A stretch of DNA of 64,000 bases from Cavia porcellus (Eukaryota; Chordata; Mammalia; Rodentia; Caviidae), in contig NW_026947486.1 in the NCBI RefSeq assembly GCF_034190915.1, forward strand, positions 20,052,001 through 20,116,000. The letters are read 5' to 3'. Positions within the stretch are counted from its first letter, which is position 1. The number at the start of each line of letters is the position of its first letter. Both the position numbers and the translations under genes were made by a program. Positions 1-11,361 of this stretch are shown here, piece by piece. The notes under the pieces are model-generated. The model had not been told where the DNA came from and did not search any database. It worked only from the letters and a program-made list of their open reading frames with translations.

Positions 1-545
1 ATACAGCTAGATTTCACAGAAATAAAACACAACCCTATAGAAATAGCTCATAACCTGTTAAATGACCAGCTATATCTGTAGACAACTGCACACACATATA
101 ACCCAGGTGCATTATTAACGACCTCTACAAGTTTTGGAAATCCAGCTGTAGATCCACTGGAAAATTTACCTGGACAGCTCCTCTGAGGCTCAATTTAAAG
201 AGACAGTACACTTAAATCCCTGCTCTGGTCACTGGACACTTACCAGTCCATGCATAGCTGAAGCCTAAGGATATCGTCCACAGGATTGCACCAGATTTAT
301 TCCTCTTGATTTTTGTTTTTTTAAAACTGCTTGTCACAGTCCTTGTTTCCCTACCCATGCAATCTGTGTTTCATGCCTTAAACTCTATGAACAGTTGTCC
401 CAAGAGAATATAAAATCAATCAAACACCTGACCAAGATTTGAGGAGTATCCAAAGCACATGGGACACTCTCCTAGGTCAGATTAATTACCTCACTACCTT
501 CCCAGAGTAATGTTACAGAACGCACAGGCCTGAATTACATCTCTT
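1..545. other. Left edge, unassigned, possibly retroviral-derived
   Basis: AT-rich sequence with stops in all frames and no SINE. Position and continuity with the env-like fragment suggest it is the decayed upstream part of the same element, but this cannot be shown by reading alone. Confidence 0.3.
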
Positions 546-767
546 ATGAAAAATAACTTTGGGAAAAACTCTGTAATAAGACAGTATTGGAGAACTTGGC
601 TAGGGCCCATCCTAGGATCACTGACAACCCTAATATTATTGCTTCTAGTTAGTTGCACTTTGTCTCAAATGATCACATGTAATATGTCCAGCAAAGATTT
701 GCCAGGGAAACTAAAAGAGGGGAACAATATAACAGAAAATGCTCCCACCTCACCTTCAGTTTCTTAG
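546..767 (+). pseudogene. Possible endogenous retrovirus env transmembrane remnant
   Basis: A 73-codon frame with a 20-residue hydrophobic segment (about codons 19-39) preceded by WLGPILG and followed by polar residues. This is the look of the membrane anchor and cytoplasmic tail of a gamma-type env protein. A short LQN-x-x-A word is readable in another frame just upstream (near 514-528). The reading frame is broken upstream by stops and shifts, so it is inactive. Assignment to a family is not possible by eye. Confidence 0.35.
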
Positions 768-769
768 CT

Positions 770-1010
770 GTCCCCGTTATAGTTCCTGTTCCAGGTCCTG
801 TTGCTCCTGTCTTTTAGAAAAAGCTGATCACTGTGATACACATAAACCAATCCCCAATTGCCTCTGGACTTCCTGCTTGCTTATCTCATATCTGCCCTAG
901 ACCACCAGAGGTCAGGGCCAGATATTCTGAGAATGATGCTGATTAGTGCCCATCAACATAAATAAATCTGCCTCCAAATTCTGGGTGTCATTTCAGTATT
1001 TCTGCTTGCC
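770..1010 (+). mobile_element. Possible LTR following the env-like remnant
   Basis: C-rich opening, then AATAAA at about 960, then TCTGGGTGTCATTTCAGTA and no further ORF. This resembles the R/U5 part of a gamma-type LTR. Weak. Confidence 0.3.
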
Positions 1011-1085
1011 ATTGCAAAGCCACATATGAAAGGCCACAATTCTATTTACATCAAATATCTAGAAATGTAATTCTGTAGAAACAGA

Positions 1086-1275
1086 AAGGTATGGGTAACA
1101 CATACCTGTAATCTCAGCAGTCTGGGTGGCTGAAACAGGATGACCCAAAATTTAAATCCTACCTGGGCAATTTAGCAAGACCCTGTCTCAAAATTTTGTA
1201 AGGGCTGGGCCAGGGATTTAGCTCAGCAGCACAAGTGCCTACCTGACAAGCACAAGGTCAATCTGCAGTACCAAA
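1086..1275 (+). mobile_element. B1+ID fused SINE (B1-dID type)
   Basis: A B1-like left part (ACACATACCTGTAATCTCAG to GACCCTGTCTCAAAATTTT) runs straight into an ID-like right part (GGGATTTAGCTCAGCAGCAC to GCAGTACC). Such fusions are known from non-muroid rodents. Confidence 0.75.
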
Positions 1276-1747
1276 AAAAAAATTATAAGGGCTGGGGTTA
1301 TATCTCAGAGTGAAGATATCTTGGATTCAATTCTAGTATCACAAAAAAAAAGAATGAAAGTAAAAAAAAAAAGAAGAAGAAGAAGACAAAAAGAAAAGAG
1401 GTGAAAAAGAAAGAGAATAGTCAGAATTTGCCTGGGCTGAGGGATGGGAAGTTGTGAGTGACTCAGGTGAGCTTGGGAGAGCCATTGGATTGAACAAGTG
1501 GCACTCCATGAAGGTAGCAGGCCTGGAGAGCGTGATAGGCTCCATCTGTCACCAGCAGTCACATCACATCAGTGCCACCGCAGCATGTGCCCAGAAGATA
1601 AGAGCAGACCTTACCCTTGAAACACAGGTGGGACACAGGGCTGGGCATGCTGTGGCCTGCACCTTTCTCCCCAGCAAAGGAGGTCACTTCCTTAAGGATC
1701 CGTGAGGGAAGACAAAAGAAGCCATTCCAAGAGACTTTCCAGAGAAT

Positions 1748-1778
1748 TATTTTATTTTATTTTATTTTATTTTATTTG
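1748..1778. repeat. (TTTTA)n microsatellite
   Basis: Six TTTTA units; they form the inverted A-rich tail of the adjoining minus-strand B1-like SINE (about 1780-1890). Confidence 0.9.
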
Positions 1779-1779
1779 A

Positions 1780-2232
1780 GGTTGAGGTAAGATCTTGCTA
1801 TGCAGTTCAGGCTGGCCTTGAACTTGCAGTGAACCCTCCTGTCTCAGCCTCATGAATGCTGGGATTTCAGTTGTACGCCTTCACAGCTGACTCTTTCATT
1901 TTCTTGGAAGGTCCTTGAGAAAGCAAGCAGGCTCTCAGTTCTCACAAATGGTTCCTGGACAACCTCCCCATCACCCTACTCTTTACTTTTTTTTCAGTGC
2001 TAAGGATAGAATCCAGGACCTGACTGTGATAGGCAAGTGCTCTACCTCTGAGCCACATCCCCAGCTTTTTCTGTGCTTTTTAAATGTGATAACAATGTTA
2101 TTCATTGCTGAGGTGGTAATGCTTTTCATCTATAGTTCCAGTTATCCTTGAAGTTGAGGCAAGAGGTCACTTGAGCCCAGGAGTTTGAGGCCAGCTGAAA
2201 ACATAGTGAGACTCTGCTTTAAAAAATAATTA
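1780..2232. mobile_element. Three SINE pieces in a row
   Basis: Minus-strand B1-like copy (1780-1890, CAGGCTGGCCTTGAACTTGC), minus-strand ID copy (1987-2070, CTCTGAGCCACATCCCCAGC), and plus-strand B1-like piece (2132-2232, CAGGAGTTTGAGGCCAGC). Confidence 0.75.
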
Positions 2233-2830
2233 ACCGACTGCAGCCCTTCCAAGGGGAGAACTAGCAGTGTATCCTGAGATCCACGCCATGTTGGAACTGA
2301 GGACGCTGTGAAAACAATGACCATTCTGCCTCCCTGCTTAGCAATATTGAACCTGCTGCTATGTGGCCTAGAGTCAAATATCCCACTTCCCCTATCCTCC
2401 TCCTTCTCCCCCCACCTGCCCATTAGCAAACAGGAACCAGAAATCTGAGCATCTCCTGGGAGGTTGACCATAGCAAATAAGGGGGACTTCCTTCTACCAT
2501 TTCTTTGAAGGCAAATATTTTTATTACTGTTTTGCTCTTTTCTTATTAGTGGTACTGCTCTATTCAATATTCTGTTTTGATAAGTTCTATAGTGTTCTAT
2601 ATTTCATCTCATTTTGATATACATGATTGAAAGAATAACTATTATAAAGATAACAAAATATACTGTGATACCTATTACTGTTATCCTGGTAACCTGCTGT
2701 GAAGTTCTGTACCAATTTCACTGTACGATCTATTGGCTTTATTCTGACTTGTTCTGTTGTATACTTTCAAAATAATATTTAAAAAAAATAAAAAATAATT
2801 AAGCACACTGAATTTAATATCATTACTGCT
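2233..2830. other. Unassigned AT-rich sequence
   Basis: No gene or SINE is recognised. 2530-2800 is AT-rich and ends in an A-rich run, so it may be a decayed LINE 3' end. Confidence 0.3.
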
Positions 2831-2834
2831 GGTG

Positions 2835-3016
2835 GGCCTATTGTTTGCTATTATGTGGTACAGGGATTTAACCCTGGGGGCATGGAGCTACCTCCCTGTA
2901 TCTTTTATTTTTATTTTGAGACAAGTTCTCTGTAAGTTGCTCAGGCTGGCCTTAAACTTGTAACATTTCTTGTAGTGGGGTTACAGGTGTATGCCACCAT
3001 GCTGGGCTGTTTTCTG

Positions 3017-3049
<33 letters not shown>

Positions 3050-3290
3050 CTTCTTCTTCTTCTTCTTCTTCTTCTTCTTCTTCTTCTTCTTCTTCTTCTT
3101 CTTCTTCTTCTCCTACTTCTCTCTCTCTCTTTCTCTCCTTTTGAGACAGGGTTTCATTATGCAGTTCAGGCTGTCCTCAAATTCACTATGTAGCCCAGAC
3201 TGCCTTAAATTTAGAAGGATCCTCCTGCCTCAGCTTCCCAAGTGCTGGGATTACAGATGTGGGCCACCATGCCTAGCTGCTTTCTGCCAT
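2835..3290 (-). mobile_element. ID and B1-like SINEs around a (TC)n(TTC)n tract
   Basis: ID fragment (2835-2890), B1-like piece (2910-3010), then a TC/TTC/TC microsatellite (3016-3135, over 20 TTC units) and a further B1-like copy (3140-3285, CCCAAGTGCTGGGATTACAG). Confidence 0.85.
3016..3135. repeat. Compound (TC)n(TTC)n(TC)n microsatellite
   Basis: About 120 bp of pure pyrimidine on the plus strand; able in principle to form a triplex. It causes the Leu/Phe/Ser runs in translated frames, which are not genes. Confidence 0.95.
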
Positions 3291-3487
3291 CTCTTAACTC
3301 TTTCTAAAATGTATGACTCAATGGAAACAAAGCTTTTATAAATAAGGAGAGGTGGAAGAGAAGGGAAGGGAATAGAGAAAAAAAGAAGAATCAGGATACA
3401 TTATGTATAGTTACAAATTTCCTGTGATCAATTTGATCATTATGTATATCAAAAGTATACCATTAAAATTAATTTAAAAAAAGAAAA

Positions 3488-3735
3488 TGTGGAGCAGAGA
3501 TACAGCTCAGTGGCACAGCACCTGCCTGGTAAGTACAAGGTACTGATTTGATTCCTAGTACCAAAAGAAAGAAAGAATGTCTGAACCTGGTGTGGTAGGG
3601 CACACTGTAATCGCAGCACTTGGAGGCTGAGCTAGGAGGATTGCAGCAAATTCAAGGCCAGCCTGGACTAGATAGTGAGTTCAAGGGCAGACTCAACTAT
3701 ATAGCCAGATTTTTTCATAAATAAATAAATAGATC
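3488..3735 (+). mobile_element. ID SINE followed by B1-like SINE
   Basis: ID body at 3488-3565 (CAGCTCAGTGGCACAGCACC, box B-like GATTTGATTCCTAGTACC); B1-like body at 3584-3720 with a TAAATAAATAAATAG tail. Confidence 0.8.
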
Positions 3736-3739
3736 ATAC

Positions 3740-4930
3740 AAATAAAATAAATGTATATGCCTGGGATTGGAATATGTTAAAGGGAAATAACTTTCCATGC
3801 CTGTATTGGTGCAACGGCAATCTTTTTCTGGTGCCTCTGTGCCTTTGTGGAGGACAGAAAGAAGGGGAAGAGAAAGAAGAAGAAGAGGGGGAGAGAGAGA
3901 GGAAAAGGAGCGGGAATTAGCAGGTGGAAAACCAGTCTAAAAAGGCCTTCTAGAGGGACTAGAGAGGCCAGGACTGCCTCAGCCTCCTTATATCCTGCGC
4001 AGCAGGCTGCCACAGGCAAGGAGGCATTTAATAAATATTTTTGAAAAGCAATTTCTAATCTCTTTGTGATCCATAACTACGCAAAGCTGGTAAAATTCAA
4101 TGGCCGATTAATGGCTTCCAAGTGTGTCTTTTTCGACTATGAAGACTTCAAACACAGTGTCCACTGGTTGGTAAAAGGGAATTGGAAGGATGAAATCCGC
4201 GGAGCGTCATGTCCCGCCTTGAACAAATCCCTTGCGCCTTCCTTTCCCCAGAGTAGGGCGGCTTCAGGCTCTCCTCTTGCACAGGCCTTGCTTAGTGGCT
4301 ACTCCAAAGAGGTCCCGGTGACCTGAGCTAACAGGAACAGAGAAGGACCCACTCATTTCTTTCTTTGGGGGTGTCCTGGAGACAGCAGCTTGCCACAGGG
4401 GCCTCCCAGCTGTCCCCGTTGCTAGCAGCTTCACAGCACCAGGCCTGGTTCTCTTTGTCTCCTTTCCCAGGCTGAGGGCTGAAGAGAAAGCACACCGGGG
4501 ACCAGAATTAATAGTGTCACACAAATGTCATCCAGGACAATTGCGGGATGCCCCTAGGGGAGGCGTAGGAGGCGGGCCTGCGGTTCCCACACTGAACTCC
4601 TTGCAGCAGGCAGGGGTCCACCACCACTAGGGCCAGAGACAGGTGCAGGGCACGACCTTGTCATAACCTTATCTGTGACTTTATAAATAATCTTATTTAT
4701 AACCTTACTTACAATCTGAGACTACTAATGGGCCTAAAAGGACTATGGAATCACTGCTTTGAAATAACTTTTTTAAAAATAGAGTATATTTTATAGATTG
4801 GTCCGTTTTAAAGTAGACATTAGCTTGTGCGTTACGTTCACGGTAACTGACCAGGAGGGGCAGATTCCCCTTTGTGCCCTGCTGCTGCATTGGCACCACC
4901 TTCCCACAAATGGCATCTTTTGTCACAACT
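3740..4930. other. Intergenic sequence without recognised element
   Basis: Holds a purine run (3845-3915) and otherwise non-repetitive DNA. An L2-like TTAATAAATATTTTT is at 4028. An 86-codon frame at 4066-4326 has no recognisable domain and no supporting splice structure. Weakly CpG-containing at 4195-4260 and 4540-4620. Confidence 0.4.
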
Positions 4931-5011
4931 GATTCACCTACGGTTTTTTTCTAACCATACTGGGGTAAAAGATGTATGCTGCCATGCCTGGCCTTTATAT
5001 TTTCTTTTCCC

Positions 5012-5145
5012 TGAGACAGGGTCTCTGTAATTCAGGTGGGTCTTGAACTCACAGTATAGCCCAGGCTGGCCTCAAATTCACAGCAATTCTGCGTCAGCCT
5101 CCTGAATGCTAGGATCACAGACATGCACCACCACACCCTGCACCC
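5012..5145 (-). mobile_element. B1-like SINE
   Basis: GAGACAGGGTCTCTGTAATT to CATGCACCACCACACCC, reverse of the B1 consensus with the duplicated CAGGCTGGCCTC core. Confidence 0.85.
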
Positions 5146-5384
5146 AGCTCCTTTTTTTGTACCTTTTTAAAAATTTGTTGTTTGAGCCAAAGCCTATGTT
5201 CCCCAGGTGGTTCTCAAACTCCTGGGCTCAAGAAATCCTCCTTCCTTAGCCTCCTGAGTAGCATAGATTAAACTACAGACCATGTTTTAAAAGAAACTTA
5301 GCAATTTGCAAATGTTTCTTTGCAAACATAACAAAATTTCTACAGAGACAATGTGTAGGGAAGTTTTCAGAATCAGCTTGGATT

Positions 5385-5535
5385 TGAATTTTGATGTGGT
5401 GGGTACCAGTTTGCGAATTACTCAATGTCTCTGCCACATTTTGATCATCTTACAGTAGGAATAGTAACAGTGCTCACCATCCAGCACTGCTGTGAGGATT
5501 AAATCACTTGTTACATATGCAGTTTAAAGCAACAT
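5385..5535 (+). mobile_element. MIR SINE fragment
   Basis: ACTCAATGTCTCTGCCACAT, TCATCTTACAGTAGGAATAG and GCTGTGAGGATTAAATCAC follow MIR order. Confidence 0.75.
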
Positions 5536-5562
5536 TTACTGCAACATTTACTATTGGGTTTT

Positions 5563-5662
5563 GTTTTTTTTTTTTTTTTTTTTTTTTTCGGTCTTGGGAA
5601 TTGAACTCAAGACCTTGTATTTGCCAGGCAGGTGCTGTGCCACTGAGCTATATCCCTGGCTT
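5563..5662 (-). mobile_element. ID SINE with T-run (inverted tail)
   Basis: A 26-nt T tract then GGGAATTGAACTCAAGACC and CACTGAGCTATATCCCTGGC, the reverse of an ID unit. Confidence 0.85.
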
Positions 5663-5802
5663 ACTGTTAAGTTTCTTGATTTGCACAAAGAGTGAGCTTG
5701 TTTACTCCCATAGACATGAATGAAGTGCAGTGGTAGAGCCAGTAGCCTGGGTGATCACTCTCCATCAGTTCTGGCCTTTTGTAAAATCCTGTAGGATTTG
5801 TT

Positions 5803-5950
5803 TGTCTTTTGAGACAGGGTCTCACTATGTAGTTCAGGCTGGCCTTGAACTCACTATGTAGCCCAGGACAGCCTTACACTCATGTTGCTCCTGCTGCCTC
5901 AGCCTCCCGAATGCTGGGATTACAGGTGTGCACCACTGTGCCCAGCCACA
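5803..5950 (-). mobile_element. B1-like SINE
   Basis: GAGACAGGGTCTCACTATGT to CCACTGTGCCCAGCC; both halves of the internal duplication are clear. Confidence 0.88.
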
Positions 5951-6364
5951 TGGGATCTTATCACTTTCACACCTGGCACATCCTCCACTTGAGGACAATA
6001 TAGTACACAGAATTTTGGAGCTGGGAGCCAGAATAGGAGCTTGCTCCGTATACTCCATGCATAGACCTGGTATTGCAGTAGCTACAGGAATAGTGCACCC
6101 GCTGAAGGATAGTGGCAGTAAAACTGGTATTTAAAAATAAATCATTCTCAAGGCCAAGGATTTAGTTCAGTGGCACAGTGCTTGTCTGGCAAGGGTGAGT
6201 CTGACCTTGGTTTATTTATTTATTTATTAATAAATATTACTACTCTAAATAAATATCACTCTCCACTGAGTAACATCAGCTCTGAAAGTTGCATCAAATA
6301 TATTTTGTCTTTTAGCAACTGGCATCCATCTTGTTTTGTTTTGTTTGGGGGAGGGTTGTTTGTT

Positions 6365-6750
6365 TTTGAGACATGGTCTTGCTATGTAGCTCAGGCTGGC
6401 TGGAAAGCACCAGTTCTGCTTCAGCTACCAGAGTGCTGAGATTACTAGTGTGTATCGCCACGCCCAGCTAGCATTTTCTGTCCACTGTGCACAAGTTGCC
6501 ATATAGCACTCAAGGAAAACTGAGTTTATCAGCAATTAGTGAGATAGAGTGATATACTAACTTGCTACAAAAAAGTGATAGAGATGGACTGAGCTGAGAC
6601 ACCTAGAAGTCTCTGCCATTTACTGGCCACTTCACTATATAATCTGTGTCACAGATAGTCTCCAATTTACAATGCCTCAATTTAACTCTTGTTCTGCTTT
6701 GCAATAATGCGGCCTGGGATTTAGCTCAGTGGTGTAAGCGCCTGCATTCT
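6365..6750. mobile_element. B1-like SINE (minus) and truncated ID SINE (plus)
   Basis: B1-like at 6365-6470; the ID copy at 6707-6750 stops after box A (GGGATTTAGCTCAGTGGTGT). No element is recognised between them. Confidence 0.75.
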
Positions 6751-7023
6751 TTTCTTTTAAAAAATATGGGCAATTTGAGAATTTTCCAAATCTAAGTTCT
6801 AGTCTCTTTTCACTTAACCATTTTGTCTGCACTTCATTTCTCACGTTTACTATAAGCAATCAGGAGGAACCAAGCTGATCCTTCAACATTTTGTTAAGCT
6901 AAATATCATTTCTATTACTCAAGACTTCTACTGTCTACAAAACACAAAAGCACAAACACAATTTAGCCAAGACCTTTCTTGGTCACTTTTGGGTTTTTCT
7001 TTTTTTTCCGTTTTGCTTTTGTT

Positions 7024-7135
7024 TTGAGATAGGGTCTTATTTTATAGTCCAAGTGTCCTCAAACTCATGTTGCTCTTTCTGCCTCAGCCTCCCAACTCCT
7101 GCTATTATAAGCCTGTGCCACCATACCCACTTTAT
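7024..7135 (-). mobile_element. B1-like SINE, diverged
   Basis: GAGATAGGGTCTTATTTTAT to GCCTGTGCCACCATACCC. Confidence 0.7.
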
Positions 7136-7489
7136 AACAAGGATCCTTTTTTCTTCATTGTCCAGTAACATGTTCCCCATTACTTCCCTAGATCTCATTA
7201 GAATGGCCTTAGACTTTGCCATCCAACTTTTCTGCCAAGAAATCTGTTCATGATGACTTAGGTATTTCCAAGGAAGGCAGAAGCTTTCTCTGTAGCACTC
7301 TCCTTTTCTCTTTGAGTCTTCACCAGAGTCACCTTCAGAGACCCACTCACAGGCACACAGGCCTTTTCTGCATTACATACCAGGACTCTTCCAGCCTCTA
7401 CCCACTCACTACCCAGTTCCAAAGCAGCATCCGTGCTATTACGTATTTATTAGAGCAACACCACTTCTTTTGATCCCAGTTTGTCTTAG

Positions 7490-7920
7490 GCACGTTGGGC
7501 TGGTATAGCCCAGTCCCCCAGACTGGTGGCTTCTAAACCACAGAAACTTACTCCTTGAGGTACTGGAGATTGGAAGTGCAGGGTCAGGGTGCAGCTCAGT
7601 GAGGTTCTACTGAGACCCCTTGCAGGCTGATGAGTCCTTCGTCTTCACATGGTCAAAACAGGTGCAGGAGTCTGAGGGGTTCCTTTTTTGGTACAGTGGA
7701 TCAAACCTATGAATGCATGCTTGAAAGGCAGGCGCTTATGCGGCTGAGCTAAACCCCCAGGCCTGGGGAGGGGTTCTTTTATAGCATCACTCATCCCACT
7801 CATGGGAGCCCCACCTTCATCACCTGTCACCTCCTGAAGGGGCATGTCCTATACTGTCACTTTGGAGACAGGGTTCCAACACATGAATTTTAGGGAGATA
7901 TATTTAGCCCATCACAGTCC
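7490..7920 (-). mobile_element. Antisense MLT1/MaLR-type LTR, split by an ID SINE
   Basis: AGACTGGTGGCTTCTAAACC, CAGAAACTTACTCCTTGAGG, CTTCACATGGTC and GTTCCAACACATGAATTTTA follow the inverted order of an ERVL-MaLR LTR. A minus-strand ID SINE (7688-7765, GGCGCTTATGCGGCTGAGC) interrupts it, so it inserted later. Confidence 0.7.
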
Positions 7921-8179
7921 TTTATCTTCTGCAAATAAAACTGCTTCCCTTAACCACAGAGCAATACTGAAAGCTCATCCTCACCTCTTCCATGCACGCT
8001 ACTCTACCTCTGCTCTTCCTGGAAGTCATTACTTGATAGATTTGGCCCCCTTTCATGGACCTCATGCCACATGTCTTTCCCTTTTCTTTTTTTCAAGGCA
8101 TGTTTCCACCATATTTAATACCTTTTCCTGATTGTTTCTGTTATATCCAGTAAGGTTCTTTGTTGCTTCAGCCTTGGTT

Positions 8180-8430
8180 TTTTGAGCCAGGGTCTCCCTA
8201 TGTAGTTTAGGCTGGCCTTGAATTCATTATGTAGCCTAGGCTGACCTCGAACTTGTGGTGATCTTCCTGCGTCAGCCTCCAGATTGCTGAGATTACAGGT
8301 GTGTGCCACTATGCCCAGCCAAGGGCATAGTGGCACACACCTTTTTTTTTTTCCAGTATCTGGAATCAAACTCAGGACCTTGCTTGCCAGGCAGGCACTT
8401 ATGCCGCTGAGCTATGTACACAGCCCAAGG
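8180..8430 (-). mobile_element. B1-like SINE then ID SINE
   Basis: B1-like at 8180-8325 and ID at 8342-8425 (CTTATGCCGCTGAGCTATGT). GGGCATAGTGGCACACACC next to 8325 is a short inverted echo of the B1 5' end. Confidence 0.85.
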
Positions 8431-8599
8431 GGCAGCTTTTAACTGCTGTAAATGTTTAATCTATTTTGTCAGAGTTAATATAACCTTAATCTATTGCATC
8501 TAAACATCACAGGATGCTGGCTCTGAGACTTATGGTATGGGGAGAACCAAACACTCACTGCCTGTCCCATCCAAAAAATCCAAATACAAAGTAACACTT

Positions 8600-9400
8600 T
8601 GAGAAACTAGAGAATAAATGAATTTAAGAATGGCTGGGCACAGGCAGAAAAACTTTGCTAGATTTGTTACAGAAGTCTCAATGGAAGCGCCAGGCCCTGT
8701 GAGAGGTGTCACTTACTTCCAACAGTGGCACTCACACTCCTTTACACATGAGCAGTCCTACCCTCTAGGGCGGATTCTTAACACGTCATCTGAAACCCCC
8801 AGGGCCCACTTCCGGAAAGCCCAGACGAGAAACTGGCCCTCAGGCGCATGCTCCGAAGCGATAACCAATGAGAATTGGGTATGCAGGATGGGGGAGGACT
8901 ATGTGATTCCCAGAGCGGTGCAATTCCCGAGCATAACAGAGATCTCAGTTCAGTCATTGACCAGTCAGGGCTACTACGGTCGGTCCGCCCTAGAGCCAAT
9001 TACTTGCTCCAGTGTGTTGAGAGCGGGTTCAAAATTGAGGAATAGAGGGATGGGGGAGGGGAGCAAGGATAGTAAGGCCAAAGTGAAAGAGGCTGAGGGC
9101 ACTCTGGAGAGCGATGAGAGGACACAGTCTTGGGCAGAACGGATCGGTCCGCAAGCCAGCAAGAGGCATCCCCTCACTGTACTCCGCACTCCTTCCCCAC
9201 AGGCAACGTGGCGCGGGCAAAAAGGCCGCCCCGCCCCGCTGGTCTGGCCTAGGCGCGGGCCAGTGCGCACACTCCCACCCCACCTCCGCCGGGGAGGTCC
9301 TGCCAGGTGCGGCAAGTCTCCGCGAAGGGTGGGGGTCGCGAGGCTTGGGCATGCGCGTCCCGGGGTGGAGCCGAATGCTTTTCCTCCTTTCTGTTTCTAA
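8600..9400. promoter_or_regulatory. Orphan CpG-rich promoter-like block upstream of WAS
   Basis: A repeat-free block in SINE-dense DNA. CpG density rises sharply at 9180-9370 (roughly 20 CpG in 180 bp). CCAAT boxes lie at 8865-8869 and 8996-9000, a CCGCCCCGC GC box at 9231-9239, and an NRF1-like GCATGCGC at 9349-9356. A splice-donor-like CCAG/GTGCGG is at 9303-9312. A 260-codon open frame (8618-9400, plus) spans it but shows no domain and is probably a by-product of GC content. It lies 6.8-7.5 kb upstream of the WAS start codon. Candidate roles: a distal WAS promoter or a non-coding transcript promoter. Confidence 0.6.
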
Positions 9401-9479
9401 TGCGTGAATAAACATATCGTAAAACTAAGCCTGCATTTATAGAACATTTGTTTTCTGCCTTTAAAAATGTATCATAGTG

Positions 9480-9910
9480 GGCCGGGGACTTAGCTCAGTG
9501 GCGAAAGCGCCTGCTAGACAAGTGTGAAGTCTTGAGTTCGATCCCTAGTACCGTAGTGCGGGGTGTGGTGGTGTGCGCCTTTGGAGGCTGCAGCTGAAGG
9601 ATCACTGGGAGTTGGAGGTCGGCCTACTCTACATAGTTATAGTTTAAGACCATCCTGAAGTATACAGTGAGACTCCGTCTCAAAAAATCGAAACTACATA
9701 CATACATACATAAAATGTGTCATAGCATGTGCTCCTCACATCACGAGTCGTTTTTGAAATGGTTAAAAAACATGAATTTAGCAAAGAGTGATGAAGCACG
9801 CCTGTAATCCCAGAACTCCGGAGGCTGCAGCAGAAGGATCGCTGGCAAGTTTGAGGCCAGTTTGAACCACATAGGAAGACCCTGTCTCAAAAAAAAAAAA
9901 AGAAAAGAAA
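9480..9910 (+). mobile_element. ID SINE and two B1-like SINEs
   Basis: ID at 9480-9553 (GAGTTCGATCCCTAGTACC), B1-like at 9555-9690 with a CATACATACATA tail, B1-like at 9775-9900 with a long A-tail. Confidence 0.85.
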
Positions 9911-9993
9911 AGTAAATTTACGTAAGTAATGCATATAAAGTATAGAAAGAACTAAAGAACAAGAAATAAAGCCAACAAGAAGATAAAAATTAC

Positions 9994-10265
9994 AATCTTA
10001 GCCAGGCTTGGTGTCACACACCTGGGTTTAAATTCAAATCCAGCCTGGATATTTCAACAACCTATGGAGACCCTGTCTTAAATTTTAAAATTTTAGGGCT
10101 GGGGATTTAGCTCAGCTGCATAAGCGTTCCCCTAGCAAGCATGAGGTTGTGAGTTCAATCCCTGGTACCAAAAAGAAAAAAAAATTTTTTTTTTTAAATT
10201 TTATTAAAAACGGCTGGGAATGTAGCTCAGCACAAAGGCCTTGAGTTCCATCTCCAGTACAAAAA
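9994..10265 (+). mobile_element. B1+ID fused SINE plus partial ID
   Basis: B1 part (9994-10090) then ID part (10097-10171, GTGAGTTCAATCCCTGGTACC), then a shorter ID piece at 10212-10262. Confidence 0.75.
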
Positions 10266-10404
10266 AAGTAAAATAAAATAAAAATCACAACCTCAAACAG
10301 CCAGTGTTAATTTCTATTGGCTGTTTATTTTTGCAGTGGATACTGTTGAGTGAACCCAGGTCAGTCACACTGAGCTACATTTCCATCTCTCATTTTTTAT
10401 CGTA

Positions 10405-10700
10405 AGACAGACTTTCAATAGGTCGATAAATTACCCAGGCTGGACTTAAATATGCAGTCTTCCTGCCTCAGCCTCCCAGGGTGCTGGATTTACAGGTGTG
10501 CACTGCCACTCTGGGTTCTTTTTAAATACTATTTTATTTTCCCTTGTTATTAGTACCTATTAACTTTACAATTTTTTCTTGTTTCATTTCATATTGGTCT
10601 CACTCTGTAGTTTAGGCTGGCCTTGAACTCATAGCAGTCTTCCTGCCTCAATCTTCCAAATACTGGGATTAAAGGTGTATGCCAGCACCCCTGGCCAATT
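10405..10700 (-). mobile_element. Two B1-like SINEs
   Basis: 10405-10515 (CCTGCCTCAGCCTCCCAGGG) and 10585-10697 (TAGGCTGGCCTTGAACTCAT). Confidence 0.8.
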
Positions 10701-11125
10701 TGAACATTTCGACTAAGTCCCCCTCCCCTGCCCTCTTCCTTAGGAGGCTCAGTCTGGATCGCAAACACTCCTGTGGGCACAAGCACTGAGGCCGGGCTAC
10801 CCCAGAAACTACAGAAAGTGGGGACACTGAAAATAGGTGGTGAGACCTGTGAGCCCAGAGGAGGAAGGTATCAAGGGGTTTGGGAGGAGAAGGCTGCTGG
10901 GATGAAGTGATGATCCTGTAGCTCTTTTATCTGATGCCGAAGAGAACAGGACAGAGGAGGGTTGAGTTCCTGCCTGGCTCAGGTAGGGGGTGGAGATTCC
11001 TGTGAGGCAGATATTGGTTGTCACCATGATGACAGTGCTTTGGGACTAAATTGACAAGGGCCTGATGTTGCAGGACTGCCCCACACCACTACCACTTGAA
11101 CATTTAATGTCATTTACTAAAAGGA
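10700..11125. other. Intergenic, nothing recognised
   Basis: Non-repetitive, without CpG enrichment or coding signal. Confidence 0.4.
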
Positions 11126-11131
11126 AATATT

Positions 11132-11361
11132 GAACCTAGGTGTGATGGTGCACACCTATAATCCCAACACTCTGGGAGGCTGAAGCAGGAGGATCCCAAA
11201 TTCCTGCCCAGCCTGGTCAATTTAGCAATTTATCAAGACCCTTTTTCAAAAATGTGTTTATTTCTTTATTAAGAGACAGGGTCTTGGGCCAGGGATATAG
11301 CTTAGCAGCACAGGGACTGCCTGGCAAGCACAAGGTCCTGAGTTTGATTCCTGGTACCAAA
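11132..11361 (+). mobile_element. B1+ID fused SINE
   Basis: B1 part GTGTGATGGTGCACACCTAT to CAAGACCC; ID part CAGGGATATAGCTTAGCAGC to TTGATTCCTGGTACC. A minus B1-like fragment follows at 11370-11480. Confidence 0.75.

Noticed and set aside
4066..4326. 86-codon frame resembling a conserved peptide at first sight
   Set aside because: No recognisable domain, no promoter and no splice partners; the SINE-poor context alone is not evidence.
8618..9400. 260-codon plus-strand open frame
   Set aside because: No domain, low-complexity and basic at its end, and it runs through a CpG-rich promoter-like block. Not supported as a protein gene without expression or conservation.
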